A stretch of 64,000 nt of DNA from Druceiella hillmani. Taxonomy: Eukaryota; Arthropoda; Insecta; Lepidoptera; Hepialidae. The notes below the pieces were generated by a model that saw only the letters and a list, made by a program, of their open reading frames with translations, had not been told where the DNA came from and searched no databases. The stretch's first letter is position 1. Every line of letters begins with the position of its first letter. Of this stretch, positions 37,906 through 49,857 are shown one piece after another. The position numbers were made by a program, and so were the translations under genes. The DNA is taken from NCBI GenBank assembly GCA_039881145.1, contig JAYKKI010000032.1, positions 13,224,501-13,288,500 on the forward strand, read 5' to 3'.

Positions 37906-37961
37906 AACGTTGTCAAGTTTGAATCGAACTCATAAGAGTTCGATTCAAACTTGACAACGTT
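37906..37961. repeat. perfect 26-bp inverted repeat with 4-base loop
   Basis: The left arm (37906-37931, AACGTTGTCAAGTTTG...) and right arm (37936-37961) are exact reverse complements around ATAA. A TTTTT run follows on the plus strand. Confidence 0.97.
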
Positions 37962-39177
37962 TTTGAAGACACAGGTGACCTTAATTTCAATGGTCGCTTT
38001 TATAATCCGTAAACATATCTTTCCATACAAAGGATTGTTTTCTCAGATAAGCGAGACAGCAAAGCAAACCGAAGAGTCGTAATAAGCGAGGTCGCAAGTA
38101 CCGATAAGGTGAACCGACCTAACTCGTTTGCGGTTAAATAGTCCTGTATCATGCAAGGTTGCTAGATGTCCTACTTTTTGTATTGCTCGTGAGATGAGCT
38201 GTATGTTTTTGTACAGTTAAGGTCGTCTCCTTTTTCATTCAGTAGCAGGTAAGCTGTGGCCGTGAATAAAAACAATCACCGTTCAATTTTTGGTCGCATT
38301 AGGATGCTTATGTACATAGAATAATGTATGCTTCAACACAATTACAATTCAGCGTTGCAAGCAGTATCTCAATTGGATCGTAGAGTAAAAACACATATTT
38401 TACCCGCGTGTAGAGATAAAACAATGTTGAGATAATTGTATATTTTTAACTGCAATGTAGTTGCTTAATTGCCATAACAAAATTCATCAGTATATTTCAA
38501 AGTATAGCATGGGGAAAGAGGCTGATAGCAAATTATAATTTGAATGCAGTTGAAATATCTTTGTTTCAGTATTGCAACTGCATTCAAGAAAAAAATGGTA
38601 TGTAAAGACCTAACAAACTTTAAGGAGGGTCTAGTTTAGACATTGCTCAGTATGAAGTAGAGGATATATAACCAGTGCGCTTGTTCGTACATTTTATCCA
38701 AGCAAACGATATATTTTGTGTTGGCCTGAAGACATAGCAAAATTATGTAATATGTTTTATAATGCACCAGTCAGTGTGTGACCGAATTTGAAAGTCAGTC
38801 AGGTTGAGAAGCACTGAATGTGGATGTCACAGTCACAGGTCTTTATGCTTTTTGCGCTTGAGTCTATATGTTAAGCTCTCAAATGAGCTACAATTAATAG
38901 ACAGATTTGCAAGTAATGACTTTAAAATATCAGCATGTATATTAAGCTCAAATACTGTGTAATTAATTTTCGATTTAACCAATTACATTGTTTGACTTGC
39001 TTTTACAGCAGGGTTCCTTTTGGTTTGACGTCAGTAAAAAAAATAAAAAGGATATTTCTAAATTCAAAGGGTAACTGAAATGGATGGGAGTCCGTCATAG
39101 ACACTATTTATTTATAATCGCACTTGCACAATCCAAATTGTCTAATCTATTTCTGCTACTTGTCAGTCTAGGGCCAT
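37962..39177. other. mixed AT-rich stretch, nothing recognised
   Basis: Slightly GC-richer around 38040-38280 (gcgagacagc, gaaccgacctaactcg), but no open frame or RNA fold recognised. Confidence 0.4.
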
Positions 39178-39212
39178 GCTTTGAAAAACTTTTAATAAAA
39201 GTTTTTCAAAGC
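39178..39212. repeat. perfect 17-bp inverted repeat with 1-base centre
   Basis: GCTTTGAAAAACTTTTA (39178-39194), a single A, then its exact reverse complement (39196-39212). Confidence 0.97.
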
Positions 39213-42103
39213 TCTGTCTAAAACATGAACCTTTGGAATCAAATGTAACACCAAGAAAATAATTCTTAATCGTTTATCTTACACGTTAATTTTTTCTTGC
39301 TCGCTTTTCTTTACAATTTGTATTATAATTGTATTATATTGTATATAAATGTTTGTTTCACTTTCGCTTATTTGGATGGAGTTTTAATTTTCATTTTTAA
39401 AAATACAAATCTTGTTCGCCATACAAATTTGAATGGCTGGAATTTTACAAATATATTTTAAAATTAGTTTCCATTTTTGGAAACATTTGAGAATATTAAA
39501 AAAAAATTTTTTTTACTAAGATTTTCTCTACTCAAGGAATTCAATTAAGCGAGTGATATATTCCGCATACGGAGTATACAGATAACTTTTCGTCACCATT
39601 TTTGAAGCGTAGAGTTTCGCGCTAATTTTCCTGATGCTGATCTAACTTAGATGTTAGGACATTGAAGGAGGTATTTTTGTCATGAGCTTTCGTTTTTTTT
39701 ATTATCTTTAACTTTTGTAGCTATTTGAGTATATAAGTTTACATATGACAAATAGTTATGTGATACAGATATATAATAGTATCGCAAATGTCGAAACTTT
39801 TATTTTCGTGTTTGTCTGCCATATTTCTCAAATGTTTAATATTTTTATAAGTAGGAAAAAGAAAAAAAATGAATAAAATTGATATATTAAATATCTTCTT
39901 TTGGCAACTTTATTGCCATTTTAACATTTTATTTATAGGCTGGCAAAATATGACTCGACTTAAAACACAATGAACTGTAACTTTTTCTCGATATTTTCGT
40001 CAGTCATAAGGAAGTATACGTCCTAGACTCCTTTGAAGATTAAACCTTTTGAATGAATCGATTTAAAGTATCTTTTTTCACAAGCTTTTCATTGAGTGGT
40101 TTGTTTTGATACGTATGGGCGAGCTTTATACTCCCAACAAACAATCAATAATTGGAGAAGAAAAGTTCGAGGTAATATTAAACAGACTCTCATGATTTAT
40201 GACGAAAACTTTTAGTCTATAATGTCTATCTCACTACAAATTTATATGCCGTGTCTTTTCCATTCATGCTTTTATTAAAATTCTTATATTTTATGGTTCC
40301 TTATATTTTCGTTTTTTCAGGTATGATTAACTTGACTCATAATTTTTTTTTACTTTATACGATTTGTTTTCCTACTTAACTAACTTAAAAACTGGCCAAA
40401 TCATCTTAACGTTTCTTTATTTATCTTAATTTTTTTACCTTCTTTATTTTACATTTTCATTGCATTTTTTTGTTTCCATACTTATTTAGCTGAATTTAAT
40501 AAAACCTTTATTAACGTATAACTTCGTCCTTCATAATGATTATATGAAATAAATCACCACGTTAGAAAGGGAACGGAATAGTGTTTATAAATATAACAGA
40601 AGCCGGAAAATTAACTATGTTTTTTCCACTGATTAAACGGTTAAGATATATCAAATTAACGCATGTAAGATTTGTGTTGCCTAAAAAAGGGGCCAACCAA
40701 TTCGTTGGTTGTGACAAACAGGAAAATAGTGTTTATTTAAATAGTGTCTGATGATAACCAGGAAAATAGTGTTTATTTTCTACTAGAAACATCACGGCTT
40801 TTCTACTAGAAACTACTAGAAACATACGGCTAATTTATTTTTAAATTATTAATACTGTGACACCAGGCAGCAGCCGTAGAGTTGTAAATATTTATATTTT
40901 CTTATTTGTACATATTTATAATAATATGATTTAATCAGGCCTAATAAGTGAGTTAATCTAAGTTTTAATTTAAAAATAATGTATATTGCATATAATTATG
41001 TTACTTTCATTAAATGCAAAATGTAGTCACATCCTATTTTCGTTCAATCAGCGCAATCTTTGCTCTGATTTGATGACAATAATTTGTAAGCGCTTTCGCT
41101 TGTAAGTGTATTCATTTGTATGTTTGACAAAGACAAACGGTTTTAAAGGCTTGTGCCATATAGGAGTATGTTTTGTCAATATGCAATTGGGGCTGCGTTT
41201 ATCGTCATAATAATTTTTTTTGTGCAGTAACAATCCGAGAGCTAGATCGAATTCGTATTCAAATTTGATATATACCATAACCATAGCTAAAAAGTGTACA
41301 TTTCTAATCAATATTTAGTGGCATATTATTTGAGTAATAAGGTATTGGAGGTGCATGGAAACTTAATTTTTTTCAATGTTGCTTCTTGACACTACAAGAT
41401 ATTTAAATAAAACGGACCAAATGTGTGGTGGAACACGAATAATGAAGATTGTGTAGCTGTATATATAGTTTTCTCAAACTTTAACTCAGCGTTATCTTGT
41501 ATTTTAATTGGAGTCCGTTATCTAAGCAAAGAGATATGTGGTCGGGATGCTAGTTTTTATACGAAGCTATTGCTATCTAACCTTCGTAACCAATAGGGGA
41601 AACCAGACACTTCGTGGGATAGATTTAATATAACGACTATTGTATTATACGTTGACAACAGCTGGGACCACATCGGGCCAATAGCCCGGACAACGGCCTA
41701 ATGAACCTGTCAGAGAACGGAGGTGTCATAAGAATATTATTAATATATACCCCATATGTCACCCATTCAATAACTGACCGGTGCTTACGTTGAGTAACCT
41801 CATTGGTAAAGTGAAATCACCGAGTAAAATTTTGGCCAGGTACCTTTTTTAATATTTCATTACTTGTGCTTAAAAATAAAAAATAGCAGATGGAAGCTTA
41901 ATTTTATTTTTACAAAATTATTCAATGACACTCCATTCGACGGAATGAGTGAAAATTTTCACGTTTTTCCAAGTGGAGATGAATTATTTTCACCTTCACT
42001 TCGCCGGCATGGACAGGTACTTTAATTTTCTTCAATATTTTGCTACATATTAACCTAGATCTCCGAACGAAGTATGTATAAATTTTTATGCATGTAAATT
42101 CAA
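39213..42103. other. AT-rich stretch, minor short repeats only
   Basis: caggaaaatagtgtttattt recurs at about 40719 and 40759, and ctactagaaac recurs three times to 40825. A GC-richer part (41640-41830) has no identifiable feature. No gene supported. Confidence 0.45.
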
Positions 42104-42110
42104 AACTGTG

Positions 42111-42360
42111 GAAATTAAATAAAACTACGTGATGTAGTATTATTTCTACTTTCTTTAAGTTCTTTACCACAACCTAGGTTTCGTTGTATTACAACATCTT
42201 CAGGTGGGCTATTAGCAAAGATGACCACCTGAAGTTGTTGTAATACAACGAAACCTAGGTCATGGTAAAGAACTTAAAGAAAGTAGAAATAATACTACAA
42301 CACCTAGTTTTATTTAATTGTGAATAATGAATTTATACAAAATTAACGCCAAATATATTC
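42111..42360. mobile_element. mini-PLE: two inverted terminal arms, 250 bp
   Basis: A 7-bp direct repeat, AACTGTG, flanks it (42104-42110 and 42361-42367). The left arm runs to tcttcaggtgggctattagc and the inverted right arm starts ccacctgaagttg. The right tip keeps the full acaaaattaacgccaaatat end. There is no coding sequence. The left arm keeps the hammerhead core on the minus strand. The right arm core is damaged: CTGAAGT replaces CTGAAGA and the base after the cleavage site is A. Confidence 0.88.
42167..42207 (-). ncRNA. hammerhead ribozyme motif in the mini-PLE left arm
   Basis: Same fold as at 2542-2582: CCAC, CTGAAGA, T, GTTGT-AAT-ACAAC, GAAA, ACC-TA-GGT, GTGG. The cleavage-site base is T (42171 complement) instead of C, which still obeys the NUH rule but is generally slower. 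Confidence 0.6.
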
Positions 42361-42367
42361 AACTGTG

Positions 42368-42582
42368 AAAATATTAAGGAAATAAAAGACGGATGAACAT
42401 CATGAATTCGTACAGTAGTTACAGAGTAAATTACAATTTATGTAATATTTCAAGTTAATTTGTGACTAATGCAAACTAAATTAATTTAAATAAGTTTTCA
42501 ATAGTAACGTACCATGAACGAACTGATAAATGCCAACTTGGTGTGTTAAGTAAGGTTGAAGGTTATGGTAAGGTAATGTTTT
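42368..42582. other. short AT-rich spacer, nothing recognised
   Basis: Spacer between the mini-PLE and the 42-bp minisatellite. No feature seen. Confidence 0.5.
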
Positions 42583-42772
42583 TACCATTGTTTATGATGA
42601 TTCCAGCATTGTTTATGATGATGTGCTGATTATATTGAATGCTTTCAGCATTGTATATGATGATGTGCTGATTATATTGAATGACTTCAGCATTGTGTAT
42701 GATGATGTGCTGATTATATTGAATGATTTCAGCATTGTATATTGTCATTGTTTATGATGATGTGCTGAAAAG
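42583..42772. repeat. 42-bp minisatellite, ~4.5 copies
   Basis: cagcattgt(t/a/g)tatgatgatg and gctgattatattgaatg recur with starts at 42604, 42646, 42688 and 42730. Because 42 is divisible by 3, the minus strand stays open as a 14-residue repeat (IQYNQHIII.NAE). I regard this as incidental. Confidence 0.95.
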
Positions 42773-43744
42773 TAAAATTAACATGTGTAAGTGTGGAATT
42801 GAAAATAATAAACATAATAATAATATAAATAGAGAAATGGAGTAGGAAATGAAGACGAAGAAATGGCAAGGTCTCAATATAAGGTTAATTATTTCATATG
42901 ACTTAGAAGTTAAATTACAATGCACTTTTGATATCAGTATGAAGTGTGTTATGTTATGCAGAAGGAGTATTCGTAGATGAAAATATTCCATTTTGTTAAA
43001 TTGGGAATTTGGAGGAGTTTAGAACGATGTTTAGAAGCCATGGGCAGGACTAATTCTGTGAATATAGAATTGTCATAAGACACGCAGTGAGGATTCTTCG
43101 AAATATTAAACATAATTGAAAAGGTATGTCAATTGCAATGGCCACATGTTTTTTCTAGACAAGATGTTATCTAAACACAGAAATGTGGTCACATTTTCTG
43201 TAAGAAATAGATATAGCTTAATAAACACACACACTCGCAGTTAATTCGTTAGAATATATATTTTTCTCCAACGTACCATTTTTTATTTAATTTTTATATT
43301 ATTTTGTTTAAAAATATGAAAGTAAAAACTACATAAACTGTACTGATATTGTTGAATTTAAAAATTAATAAAAAATTAATAAAATTAAAAATTAATAAAA
43401 AAGAAATAAACTTAACGTAGATGTAGCATGAAGATATATATTTGTTTCTTAATATTTCATTTCCACGAAAGTTTGAATAACACATTAGTATGTACGAAAA
43501 TGGTTGAGTACATTTTGTAAAAAATATTTTATACCTTCAGATTCGTCATTGATATAATTTTATTATCATTATAATTTTGTAACGTTGCTATTTTTCTGAA
43601 AATAAAAAAGAAAACCAAAAGTACATAATATAGAATGGATTTGATAAAAAGAAATAATCGTAATACATAATGGAAGTCACAAGAGAATCTAAATAAAAAG
43701 AAAAAAAATCATAAAAACTATTTTTATCGAAAACAAATTTGTAT
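42773..43744. other. AT-rich stretch, nothing recognised
   Basis: An AAATTAAT-rich simple segment lies near 43355-43400. No gene signal. Confidence 0.5.

Positions 43745-43788
<44 letters not shown>
43745..43788. repeat. (TA)n microsatellite
   Basis: TA alternation with one TG interruption. Confidence 0.96.
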
Positions 43789-43790
<2 letters not shown>

Positions 43791-45055
43791 TTTTAAGCAT
43801 AGACTCTTAATATTCTATTCACAAAATTCTTATTTTGACTGGGTTGCACGTGGAACTAGTGATTAACGGTACTTTAATTGCAAATTTAATTGTATACTCC
43901 TTTGAAAAAAAACTTGCACTTAACAATTTTCTTTACAGCTAATTTTTATATCAATTACGCATTACGAAATTTATGTTTTTGTAGTTTTTTTGTGGAATAA
44001 ATTAAGTTTTTCTGTGGATTAAAATAAGAATTTTAATTTTAGAAAAAACTAAAGAAGCCTGTGATAAAACAAGTCATTTAATAACAGCACAAGGTTTATT
44101 GAATAATGTTATTTTTTTTTGTCATTGTTATTTTTGAGTAAACTCTATTATTGAGTAAATTTTAATTTTGCGTACCTGACAATTTCCTGCACTCGTGCAA
44201 TTATCACCTATCCAGTTTCCCACTGTATTTAACTGCTCAACCCTCTGATTGCGGTCATACCAGATTATGAGTAGTTTATGATGGGTAAAATTAAATTTGT
44301 CAAAATGTATCGTTGTTATCCTTTGTAGTTCTTGTGTACTTTAGCGTTCAGGTTTAAACATATAGTCTAATATTGCGAAACTATTAATTTCTTATCGTTA
44401 CGAATAGGTTACCAATAGGGTTACGAATAGGGACATGTAACGTGTCGATAAATATGTGCATGTAAATAAATAAATAAATAATTGAATTTTACTAATTCAT
44501 ATTGACATTTGCAAACTTATAGTTTGATTGAAATTTATTAAAAATCTTGACTAAACTTAGACCTAAAAATGTTAAAAATAATTAACAGGCAAATATTGCT
44601 CCAATGCTATATTTAAACAAGCCACACGAATAATCAATCAACCCACTACCCTACGATTCAATCCGATTTGGTAATATTTTGATATCTTTCTCTTCAAATG
44701 TTTATTAATCGTCTGTACTTTACCTCTTATATTTTATTAAAATATTACTTTGTAAATAATTTAAAAAAACTGAATTGATTACCGAACATTTTTAAACGTA
44801 ATCGAACAGAATAGGAGGTAATATATAAACTTTAGTAAAACAAGCTAGTATAATTATTGAATGTGAAAAAAATATTGGTGCTTTTTGTATATAATTCGGC
44901 AGACCATCAGGTTTACAAAGAAAGCACAGGGCACAAATGGTAAAAGTGGGGGTACTCTCCAATACTGTACTTTTAGTGTTTTATTTGGTAATCTAGTATC
45001 ATGAACTGTCGCATTTTCTTTTTATGGTCTAAATTTTTATTCATGGACTACCTGA
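43789..45055. other. AT-rich stretch, nothing recognised
   Basis: A taaataaataaataaataat run at about 44464 may be the tail of an unrecognised retroelement. No other signal. Confidence 0.4.
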
Positions 45056-45270
45056 GAATGTTATTTAACATTCGAGAATTTTCTCAATCCTTCTCGTCCA
45101 GTTGATTCTAATACATTCGAGGATACTCTAATACATTGTCACTCATTCAAATTTACTTACACATAATGCTTCTCGAACATTTGAGAACATTATGGATCCT
45201 TTCGGTCTAGTTAATTTTAGTACATTCAAGGATATTCTAGGATATTCTCACTCATTCTAGTACATTCAGC
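45056..45270. repeat. diverged two-copy duplication, ~111-bp period
   Basis: Both halves contain acatt(c/t)gagaa, then tccttctcgtccagttgatt/tcctttcggtctagttaatt, then tacattc(g/a)a(g)gata, then cactcattc. Confidence 0.7.
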
Positions 45271-45418
45271 GACTGGAGTTTGATGGTCGGTCGTCGATAG
45301 TGTAAAATGCACAAGGTCGACCATTTTTAACCACCATATCTCCTACATTATTACAGCTACTCACATGCAATAACCAGAATGCATGATGGGAGACTCGAGA
45401 CTGCTATCAGACATAGAT

Positions 45419-45565
45419 GTACGTGTGTGTGTGTGTTCGAGCGCACATGCACTTGTGTGCATGCGTGTGTGTGTGCGTGCGTGCATGCATGCGAGTAAGT
45501 GGGCGGACGGGTGGGCGAGCTGGCGAGTGTGCGTGCGTGCGTACGTGCGTGCATGTGTGTGTATA
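45419..45565. repeat. GT/GTGC-rich compound simple repeat
   Basis: Runs of tgtgtgtgtg, cgtgcgtgcatgcatgcg and cgtgcgtgcgtacgtgcgtg. The complementary open frames over it (His-Thr-Ala and Cys-Val-Arg repeats) are artefacts. Confidence 0.95.
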
Positions 45566-45734
45566 GATTAACGTGAAGGAATATAAGTAATTATGTAATA
45601 TGTATTAACGATACCACACAGGCGTGCAATGGATTTTTTTTCATCCCTCGCTTATGTGTATGGAGTGCCATTCCTAATATTACTTTTTTCACAATTTCAT
45701 TGTACAGCGGTTTATAGACGACACCTACTATCTA

Positions 45735-45860
45735 AATTTCATAAATATAGTGGCAATAGTCTCCGCGTAAAATGGTTGTAACACACGGATAGACCGACAG
45801 ACGGACAGGATGAAATTATAAGGGTTCTGTTTTGCCATTTGGCTACAGGACACTAAAATG
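45735..45860 (-). repeat. dispersed repeat copy (inverse of the 37294 type)
   Basis: cggatagaccgacagacgga followed by aaggttctg-like text (ataagggttctgttttgcc) and ggctacaggacact. On the minus strand this reads as the agtgtcctgtagcc head and tccgtctgtcggtctatccg core of the family. Confidence 0.55.
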
Positions 45861-46463
<603 letters not shown>

Positions 46464-46479
46464 TCGTATATATTCTTCC

Positions 46480-46657
46480 TCTCAGTCATTCACTCTTAAC
46501 AGAGGGGTCGTGGTTGCTCCGATGTCTTAGGTACTATGTTGAGGGTGCTTGTACATTCTATTCTTCATTCGGTCTTCCTGGTCTGAACTGCTTCCTTAGC
46601 AATGTCTCTCCACATCTGCCGGTTTTCTGAACTGCGAGAGCGCTCAGTCACGATAGT
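46480..46657 (-). pseudogene. LINE 3' end: last codons of the reverse-transcriptase ORF plus 3' UTR
   Basis: On the minus strand 46657-46570 reads [18 protein letters not shown] then EAVQTRKTE stop. This is the typical C-terminal tail of insect non-LTR ORF2 proteins (...AENRxxWRxIVxxAV). It is followed by a short 3' UTR (caccctcaacatagtaccta, acatcggagcaaccacgac) that runs into tatacgagtg and the (TA)n tract. So the retroelement's 3' end meets the microsatellite. Only this tail remains. A different copy from the one at 29760-30090. Confidence 0.55.
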
Positions 46658-47520
46658 TTGACATACAATTATATGATATGAAAATAACATCATGTTTACC
46701 GAGATGGTACTGACGTTCCCACGTTGAAGTATTTAGATAATACGGTCTATTTAGCCTGAAATTAAAAAAAAAACAATTGTTGAGTTTTAATTGATAATAA
46801 AAATGATATATTTATTGTAATAACAACTCAATACTTAGGTACCATTGGATTTTACTTGGAAAATTTCTGGCCAAATCTAAAAGAACCTCGGTTTTTACGA
46901 ATATTTACGTCTACTAAAGCATTGCAACTAAGTTTCTGTGGCTACTTCTCTACTATATATTTTAACATTACTTTGTTCCTTTTTACGATTTTAGGTATTC
47001 ATGTTTTTTTTGTCGATTCGAATACGCTCATAATTTAGAAAATACTGTGAAAAATGCTTTGTAAATCAAATATTGAATTGCTGTAAAAGTATGAATTTAG
47101 GTTATATTGAATTTCACGAAAGACCATTAGGAAAAAGAAAGTTTAGTGGGTATATTACGTATGAACATAAACTGTTATCGGTCGTTTGTTATTTCGTATT
47201 TTTCTTTTAAGTTCAAATGTTTATTTGTTAATTTTAAATTAAAATGTTTATAATAACAGTGCGCTGGAACAGCATGAGCACAATATATTCATTTTCAGTT
47301 AATATTAATGTACTAGGATAAATCAAATTGTTGATTTATGTGGGGGTCCTGCACTTGTGGGCTCGTTGTTGCCTATTTGTATATTTCTTGTTCCTGTTTT
47401 ATTTTTTATTTGAAACTATAAATAATACTACGATAATCTCAGTCTGTATTTCAAATTTTACTTCTGCAAACTAACAGTTATCTACAGCAATTTTCTTCGC
47501 CATGTATCCTACAAGCGGTA
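46658..47520. other. AT-rich stretch, nothing recognised
   Basis: The 60-codon open frame at 46856-47038 has no recognised motif. Confidence 0.45.
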
Positions 47521-48076
47521 TTCAATGAACAATCATAATGATACTGTTTCTTTAAAGATTTAATTTAAGAATCTGTAGTTTTATATAGACGTCATACGGT
47601 ATAAGAAATTATAATCAAGTGACGGATATATTAAAATGACAATTATATTATATTATATTGGAATTAGAAATTATTTTAACATATAAAATATTTTTCACAT
47701 AAAATATAGTATACATGAACAATTACAATGATACTGTTTCTTTAAATATATAATTTAAGATTCTGTAGTTTTATATAGACTTCATACGGTATAAGAAATT
47801 ATAATCAAGTGATGGATATATTCAAATGACAATTATATTATATTATATTGGAATTAGAAATATATTTTAATATATAAAATATTTTTAATATATAATATAG
47901 TATACAATGAACAATTACAATGATACAGTTTCTTTAAAGATATAATTTAGGATTCTGTAGTTTTATACAGACTTCATACGGTATAAGAAATTATAGTCAA
48001 GTGACGGATATATTCAAACTAAAATTACATTATATTATATGGGAATTAGAAATTATAGTAACACATAAAATATTTC
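47521..48076. repeat. tandem array, ~190-bp unit, 2.9 copies
   Basis: The anchor gaacaatcataatgatac and variants lies at 47528, 47718 and 47909. Each unit continues with tctgtagttttata, then tcatacggtataagaaatta, then gtgacggatatatt, then ttatattatat and aaatattt. The copies are very similar, so the array is recent. Confidence 0.96.
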
Positions 48077-48486
48077 TCTGCATCTTTCCAATCACTATTG
48101 CATTGTTTAAATTAGTGCATTATAGCTGCATAGACACACTGATTTTACCATCATGTCCACGTCATTTAAGTCAACGCGGATAGAGAGCCGTTTATAACGT
48201 ACGTTTTCTAATTCGAATACTAAATCAATAAAAGGCGCTCCTGTAATTTAATTCAAATCTGCATCTGCACTAAGCGCTCACTTTGAATTTTAATCTTTGA
48301 AACTTGTTTTTCAACTAAAGTGTATTTTAGTATTCGCTTCGAGTATAGTAATATCTGGCGAGCTTTTAATGGGGTCACGTATTTTATATGAACATGGCAG
48401 AAATTTGTAGAATAGAAATAACATTTGTAATGATGAATGAGTTAAGTAAATAGAACTGTCCATGTGTGAGTCTGGCTCGTGCATTG
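48077..48486. other. unclassified stretch, nothing recognised
   Basis: No feature supported. Confidence 0.45.
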
Positions 48487-48907
48487 AGAGTTCCGTACCT
48501 CGTTTGAAGTGAAATTAATTTAATTGACATAAGTTTGTTATTAACAGGGACTTCCTAGTAAAATAAAAATTTGAAGAGATATTAATTAAAATTCCAAAAA
48601 AAAAATTATGTTATATTTTTACACTCTTATTACCGGTCCTTTCAAACTATGTCAAATATACGTCATACTATATACGAAATAAAAAAATTCTAGTATTCAA
48701 TTTGCCTCCCTCGCCCTAAAATTTTCGTTTAAATAGTTTGGAGTATCATCTGTTAAGATTTGTGTGGGTTGATAAGATTTATTATTATGCCCAATTTTAA
48801 GTTTCTATGTCAAGCGGTCTACGAGAAGAATGGCTGTGACAGACCGACAAACGGAATCGTAAGTGATCTGATAAGAGTTCTGTTTTTCCTTTGCGGTACG
48901 GAACTCT
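48487..48907. mobile_element. 421-bp element with perfect 13-bp terminal inverted repeats
   Basis: AGAGTTCCGTACC (48487-48499) is matched exactly in inverse at 48895-48907. The right part (48780-48907) is the dispersed cgtctgt-type repeat in minus orientation (gacagaccgacaaacgga). The left end carries only its ccgtacctc head. This suggests that the dispersed repeats at 37294, 45735 and here derive from a foldback or TIR element with these ends. No clear target duplication seen. Confidence 0.55.
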
Positions 48908-49820
48908 AAAAAGATTATCTTATCTTATCGATACTTTTACACCATTATTTATATCTATTTACTTATTTCTTAACTTCGAAGTTACCAAATATATTTAGTT
49001 GATATTTATACATACAAAAAAATGGTAAAAGGCCCTGTCTGTACGTGCACCAAGCAATAACAAATGGATGGATTTTAATGAAACGTCACAGTCAATAGAA
49101 GTTATTACTCTTCCTATGTCACTGTATCAGTCTTTTACCAAAAACCATCATAATCATACAATAAAACGTATTTTTTTCTCTCTTAAATTCTCCATTTGAT
49201 GATAGTGTAAATTGTCTATTTAATGTATGTTTTCAATTTAAAAGTACGCAATAGTAATATTTGCATATTAGTAATTGCAAAAATATCATTATCTGTCAGA
49301 CTTTTGAACATTCTCCAGAATGTCAAAAACTCCGACAGAAGATTCAAAGGAAGAAAATTTGGAAATCTTTTTAGTTCGATAAATTTTGAAAATTCGAAAT
49401 TAAACTTAGGAACAAGTATTTTGTTGAAATTAAAGTACACATTAGATTAGAAATGAAATCAATTAGTATTAGAAAAGTACGTATTCTCTAGTCCATGTAA
49501 TTTTTTCAAGGGATTCAAATGTCAATTTTATGAGTAAAAAAACCATGAAAAAATTAAAAAAATGTTCTGTAATTTTTATGTTCCTGTAACAAACAAGCGT
49601 TCGATTAATTTCTAAAGGGAAATTTGAGGGAACATTAACTGTAAGAAATATTTATATTATTAAAGAAATTAAGTTTTCGCCCATTGACCATTGAGAATAA
49701 ACTGTTGGACGCATTGACTCAATACCTTGACAATTGGCAACGCCATATATTGGGGAAAAAAAGGTTTTGGTTAATTACTGCATGATTATTAGGGACAAAA
49801 ACTATTCTCCATGTTAGTTC
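48908..49820. other. AT-rich stretch, nothing recognised
   Basis: Antisense overlapping open frames at 49216-49450 look like chance frames. Confidence 0.45.
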
Positions 49821-49857
49821 GATTCAGCCTATCTACATGTCGTTGATAGGCTGAATC
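49821..49857. repeat. 13-bp perfect inverted repeat, 11-base loop
   Basis: GATTCAGCCTATC (49821-49833) is reverse-complemented at 49845-49857. Confidence 0.95.

Noticed and set aside
42563..42748. 14-residue repeat protein on the minus strand
   Set aside because: The 42-bp minisatellite is divisible by three and lacks stops, so the frame stays open by chance. No start context or homology.
45357..45571. His/Thr/Ala- and Cys/Val/Arg-rich open frames
   Set aside because: They arise from the GT/GTGC simple repeat read on the two strands.
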